Positions 60,672 through 64,000 of a stretch of DNA of 64,000 bases are shown piece after piece. The notes under the pieces were generated by a model, which was given only the letters and a program-made list of their open reading frames with translations, was not told where the DNA came from and did not search any database. The first letter of the stretch is position 1. Every line of letters starts with the position of its first letter. The position numbers and the translations under genes are program-made. The stretch spans positions 1 through 64,000 of the forward strand of contig NZ_PHQQ01000026.1 of NCBI RefSeq assembly GCF_002909235.1, written 5' to 3'. Source of the stretch: Arenibacter catalasegens (lineage in GTDB: Bacteria; Bacteroidota; Bacteroidia; Flavobacteriales; Flavobacteriaceae).

Positions 60672-61750
60672 TATACTTTTAATTTAAGAATAACATTAAA
60701 CATTTTGTCCTTTTCAAAGATAGAAAGATTATAATCTTTTGGTTCGTATCCCAATTCCAATCGTTTTTTTACATTGGAAAGTCCAATTCCATAATCTCGT
60801 TTTAATAATTTATTATTTTTCTTAGAAGTTACATTATTACGGACTTCAAAATTTAGGATATCGTCCACTACTTCCAAATTTATTTTAATATACATATTGC
60901 CTATATTTTTACTGGCACCATGTTTAAAGCAATTTTCAATAAAGGGCATTAAAAGCATTGGGGCAATTTTTTTTTCTTCGATATCTCCCTTAATATTCAA
61001 ATCAATTTTCAGGGAATTGTCAAACCGAATACGTTCCAAATCGACATAATTTTGGATGCATTCTATTTCTTTAGTCAAATCTTGATATGGTTTATCCGTA
61101 GCATATAACAAGTACCGCATTAACTCTGATAACCTAAGTACAATCTCTGGAGCTCGGTCCGATTTTTCTAAAGTTAGGGAATATATATTATTTAGTGTAT
61201 TAAAGAAAAAATGAGGGGATACTTGAGATCTAAGGAATTTCAATTCCGTTGTCAGTTGCCTTTTTTCCAATTCATGTAATTTGCTGTTTTCATTTAGCCA
61301 ATCCACCGTAATTTTTATAGCAGTTACAAAAGACATCACATAAAGTTCGCCCAACATAGTGACAATGGCATAATTTAAAGTAAGGCTTTCCACGTCCCCT
61401 GCTTCTGGCATTACATTATTACTAACTAAATAATAGGTAAGGTTGAATTTTATTATAAGTCCAATAAACAATGTGGCAAGTAATAAAACAGTATAAGTGA
61501 AATATCGTTTGGTATATACAAATTTGGGCATTAAAAAATAAATATTGAAATATGCCAGTGCCATATGTATGGGGAATCCCAATAAATTGGTTTTAACGGC
61601 ATAGACAAAATCCTGATGTATATTTCCCCAACGAAAAATATTGAAAAGTATATAAACGGCCCAAAAAATGATATGGTGCTTGTAATTGATGTTAAATTCA
61701 CCAGAGTTATTTTCACCTAGTATTTTATGATTCAGCTTATTAATTTGCAT
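60671..61750 (-). CDS. LytS-type sensor histidine kinase
   Basis: A 359-residue kinase with four membrane helices (about 25-155) and a His_kinase (PF06580) domain with phosphoacceptor His in SQVSPHFFFNTLNNIYSL (about 183), followed by an ATPase domain (MPFIENCFKHGASKN near 268; YGIGLSNVKKRLELGY near 322). It has no extracellular sensor domain, so the membrane part or a partner protein provides the signal. It is followed immediately by the LytTR regulator gene. The divergent neighbour is a sodium:solute symporter. Confidence 0.93.
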   Translation of the reverse strand: MQINKLNHKILGENNSGEFNINYKHHIIFWAVYILFNIFRWGNIHQDFVYAVKTNLLGFPIHMALAYFNIYFLMPKFVYTKRYFTYTVLLLATLFIGLIIKFNLTYYLVSNNVMPEAGDVESLTLNYAIVTMLGELYVMSFVTAIKITVDWLNENSKLHELEKRQLTTELKFLRSQVSPHFFFNTLNNIYSLTLEKSDRAPEIVLRLSELMRYLLYATDKPYQDLTKEIECIQNYVDLERIRFDNSLKIDLNIKGDIEEKKIAPMLLMPFIENCFKHGASKNIGNMYIKINLEVVDDILNFEVRNNVTSKKNNKLLKRDYGIGLSNVKKRLELGYEPKDYNLSIFEKDKMFNVILKLKV

Positions 61751-62061
61751 AGGTGTTGATTACAGTCTTTAATTCTAAAAATAGACGTTTGACTTTACGG
61801 GTTGGTTGTTGGTCTAAATTTATTCTCCTTCCTCAAAAAAAATTAAATATTTAATTATATTAAGTAGAACTCACTAATTATTTTTTTGAGTAACTTCTAA
61901 ATTTTGGCTGCACAGCCATGAAAATTTGGGGAAATTATAAAAAAAATAAGAGTAGATGTCTATTGTGGCTAAAAATCATAAGGCTATGGCCTTTTTTTAA
62001 CCTAAATAGGCGGAAATTTCTGATTGGCGGACTATTTTCTACAACTCTAAAATATAATTTG
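61751..62061. other. Divergent intergenic region between kinase and symporter
   Basis: About 311 bases with a long AT-rich inverted repeat: CTCAAAAAAAATTA (61832-61845) and TAATTATTTTTTTGAG (61875-61890). It may be a bidirectional terminator-like structure or an AT-rich operator. In-frame codons upstream of the symporter (from ATG 61918) are probably not translated as part of the carrier. No other gene is seen. Confidence 0.35.
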
Positions 62062-63939
62062 ATGAACGTAATTGATGTGGCGATTATTATTGCCTATATA
62101 GTGCTTACCCTCTTTGTTGGAATATGGGTTTCGAAAAAAGCATCCAAGGGACTCAAATCTTATTTTTTAGGAGGGAACAATATAAAATGGTACTATCTGG
62201 GGCTCAGCAATGGTTCTGGTATGTTCGATGTTTCCGGTACGGCTTGGATGGTAGGTATTCTCTTTTTGTATGGCGTAAAAAGCTTTATGTTCATGTGGCT
62301 CTGGCCAATTTGGAACCAGATTTTTGTGATGATGTTTTTGGCGGTCTGGATCCGTAGATCTAATATTATGACCGGTTCGGAGTGGATACTTACTCGCTTT
62401 GGGGATGATAGGGCCGGGAGGGCTTCCCATATTATAGTTGCTGTATTTGCCATTGTAGCTGCCGTAGGCTTTATTGCTTATTTCTTTGAAGGGGTAGGTA
62501 AATTTTTGACCATTATCCTACCTTGGGATATGACCATGCATTTAGGAGAGATGGTTTTGCTGACCTCGGAGCAGTCGTATGCCATGATCATCATATTTTT
62601 GACAACGATTTATACCATAAAAGGCGGGATGTTCTCCGTAGTAGCCACGGAAGTGCTTCAATATATCATCATGGTAATTGCTGGAATTCTTGTAGCAGGT
62701 TATGCTTTTTTTGCTTTTACCGATGCAGAGATCAATTCCGTGATAAGCACGGAGTGGAAAAATGTATTTTTTGGTTGGGAATTGGGTACCCATTGGGATA
62801 GGGATTTTGATGCATTTAATAAATTGATAGACTCGGAGGGTTATAAGATGTTTGGGGCATTAATAGGTATGACCCTTTTTAAGGGCTTTTTTGCCAGTAT
62901 TGCAGGCCCTACTCCCAGTTACGACCTTCAAAGAATATTGTCTACACGGTCAGTGAAAGAGGCGGCCTATATGAGTGGGTTTACCAATTTGGTGTTGTTT
63001 ATTCCAAGGTATTTGCTGATTTCTGGGATTGTTGTAATTGCCTTGGTGGTGCTTGCGCCGGAAATGATTGGGAATCCTGGGCTTACTGGAGCGGAGCTCG
63101 AGGTTTTACTGCCCAAGGTAATCAACTTTCACGTGCCGGTTGGGATAAAGGGATTGCTGTTGGCTGGGTTACTTGCTGCCTTTATGTCCACCTTTTCTGC
63201 CTTTGTAAATGCCGGTCCAGCGTATTTGGTGAATGATATTTATAAGAAGTATTTTAAGCCGGAAGCATCGCATCAACATTATATTAAGGCGAGTCATATA
63301 GCCTCATTTTTGGTAGTAATTTTGGGTGTTTTTATGGGATTTTTTGCAGATTCCATCAATTCGCTGACGCTTTGGATTACAAGTGCATTGTTCGGGGGTT
63401 ATGTTGCTGCAAATTTTATAAAATGGATTTGGTGGCGATTTAACGGCTGGGGGTATTTTTGGGGTATGTTGTCCGGGTTAATTATTGCTTCGTTACAATT
63501 TGTATTGGATAACAATAAGGGCAATTTTACGGAAGGCACCTTACTGTACGATCTTTCCCATGTCCATGCCATTTATCTTTTTCCTATTATTTTTGGAGTC
63601 TCTCTATTGGGTTCTTTTTTGGGAACCTATTTTAGCCCAGCGACCGATAAGGAAGTTTTAAAATCTTTTTACAAAAATGTAAAACCATGGGGTTGGTGGA
63701 ATCCGATATATAAGGAATTAAAGGAGGAAGATCCCACATTTGAAAAAAACAATGAATTTTGGTGGGATATGATGAACTGTGCAGTGGGGGTAATTTGGCA
63801 ATCCAGTATGATCGTACTCCCTATTTATTTTATGATTAGAGATTACCCTAAGGCTATTATTGCATTGGTCGTCTTTGGTATCACCTCGACAATTTTAAAA
63901 TTTACCTGGTTGGATAAAGTTCGAAAAATACCGAATTAG
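62062..63939 (+). CDS. Sodium:solute symporter (SSS family)
   Basis: From ATG 62062 the carrier has 625 residues with about 13 membrane helices. The first helix begins right after the start (MNVIDVAIIIAYIVLTLFVGIWV), which is why I prefer it over the ATG 48 codons earlier. Motifs include KSYFLGGNNIKWYYLGLSNG (about 30-49; here as SYFLGGNNIKWYYLG), the SSS segment LPWDMTMHLG, and IGMTLFKGFFASIAGPTPSYDLQRIL region (about 270-295). The substrate is unknown; sugars, anions or short organic acids are typical. It is divergent from the LytS/LytTR pair, which may control it. The last 61 bases of the window (63940-64000) hold no gene. Confidence 0.9.
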   Translation: MNVIDVAIIIAYIVLTLFVGIWVSKKASKGLKSYFLGGNNIKWYYLGLSNGSGMFDVSGTAWMVGILFLYGVKSFMFMWLWPIWNQIFVMMFLAVWIRRSNIMTGSEWILTRFGDDRAGRASHIIVAVFAIVAAVGFIAYFFEGVGKFLTIILPWDMTMHLGEMVLLTSEQSYAMIIIFLTTIYTIKGGMFSVVATEVLQYIIMVIAGILVAGYAFFAFTDAEINSVISTEWKNVFFGWELGTHWDRDFDAFNKLIDSEGYKMFGALIGMTLFKGFFASIAGPTPSYDLQRILSTRSVKEAAYMSGFTNLVLFIPRYLLISGIVVIALVVLAPEMIGNPGLTGAELEVLLPKVINFHVPVGIKGLLLAGLLAAFMSTFSAFVNAGPAYLVNDIYKKYFKPEASHQHYIKASHIASFLVVILGVFMGFFADSINSLTLWITSALFGGYVAANFIKWIWWRFNGWGYFWGMLSGLIIASLQFVLDNNKGNFTEGTLLYDLSHVHAIYLFPIIFGVSLLGSFLGTYFSPATDKEVLKSFYKNVKPWGWWNPIYKELKEEDPTFEKNNEFWWDMMNCAVGVIWQSSMIVLPIYFMIRDYPKAIIALVVFGITSTILKFTWLDKVRKIPN

Positions 63940-64000
63940 AATTAAATTGATGAGTTCCTTGGTCTAAATTATAGATCGATTAAATTAGAGAGAAAATAAG

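Noticed and set aside
1-64000. tRNA, rRNA, CRISPR array, prophage or conjugative element
   Set aside because: No tRNA T-loop pattern, spaced repeats, phage structural genes or relaxase genes were noticed; the only mobile signal is the IS21-like end at the left edge.

Overview
This window reads as a chromosomal segment of a marine-type member of the Flavobacteriaceae (Bacteroidota). The evidence is AT-rich DNA, starts without clear Shine-Dalgarno sequences, several promoters with the Bacteroidota -7 element TAnnTTTG, a Rho factor with a long low-complexity insertion, and lineage-typical families (DUF4293, DUF1599, BT_3928-type, DUF5916, LytTR two-component pairs, PSCyt/DUF1501 genes). Genus is not determinable from the sequence alone. 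I see no tRNA, rRNA or CRISPR array.

Region by region. 1-2.4 kb: one end of an IS21-like element (1-125) cuts into a gene whose first 26 codons, promoter and operator remain. Next comes a minus-strand operon: nucleotide cyclase-YHS fusion, DUF6010-like membrane protein, HMA-AraC regulator and a 40-residue peptide with seven cysteines. The operon promoter and the promoter of the disrupted gene share the same AraC-type direct-repeat operator at the same distance from a perfect -7 element, so they look like one metal-related regulon. 2.7-5.4 kb: a DMT permease, then a TPP riboswitch controlling a PnuT-like thiamine transporter and a co-transcribed acyl-CoA-dehydrogenase-fold flavoprotein. 5.6-7.8 kb: a CBM9/DUF5916 outer-membrane protein.

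8.1-12.8 kb: a probable light-responsive cluster. A MerR regulator carries the Wx9EH and ExHxxG motifs of CarH-type B12 photoreceptors. Two targets (a DUF2867 SDR and an unknown protein) share an almost identical inverted-repeat operator over their promoters. 12.9-17.8 kb: FUSC membrane protein, bile-acid-symporter-family carrier, S1 sulfatase. 17.9-23.3 kb: a five-gene acyl-CoA operon with a split ACAD10/11-like kinase plus dehydrogenase pair, a MaoC-crotonase fusion and two SDRs, suggesting 4-hydroxyacyl-CoA or similar acyl-CoA catabolism.

23.7-37.8 kb: envelope and stress genes (beta-barrel protein, AsmA-like protein, Dps, AraC regulator, small membrane proteins, a hybrid AraC/response regulator/histidine kinase operon, lipoprotein, DUF1328, a SRAP-fold protein lacking its catalytic residues, DUF2383, MscS, DUF2254). 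37.9-52.4 kb: mostly housekeeping genes (aldehyde dehydrogenase, rho, DUF4293, phosphodiesterase, truA, MsbA-like ABC exporter, cdaA, folP, DUF1599, DoxX-like protein, tpiA, prmA, clpS). 52.5-63.9 kb: a split YeeE/YedE sulfur transporter, a three-gene PSCyt/DUF1501/DUF1553 cluster with periplasmic cytochrome-type domains, a LytS/LytTR two-component pair and a sodium:solute symporter.
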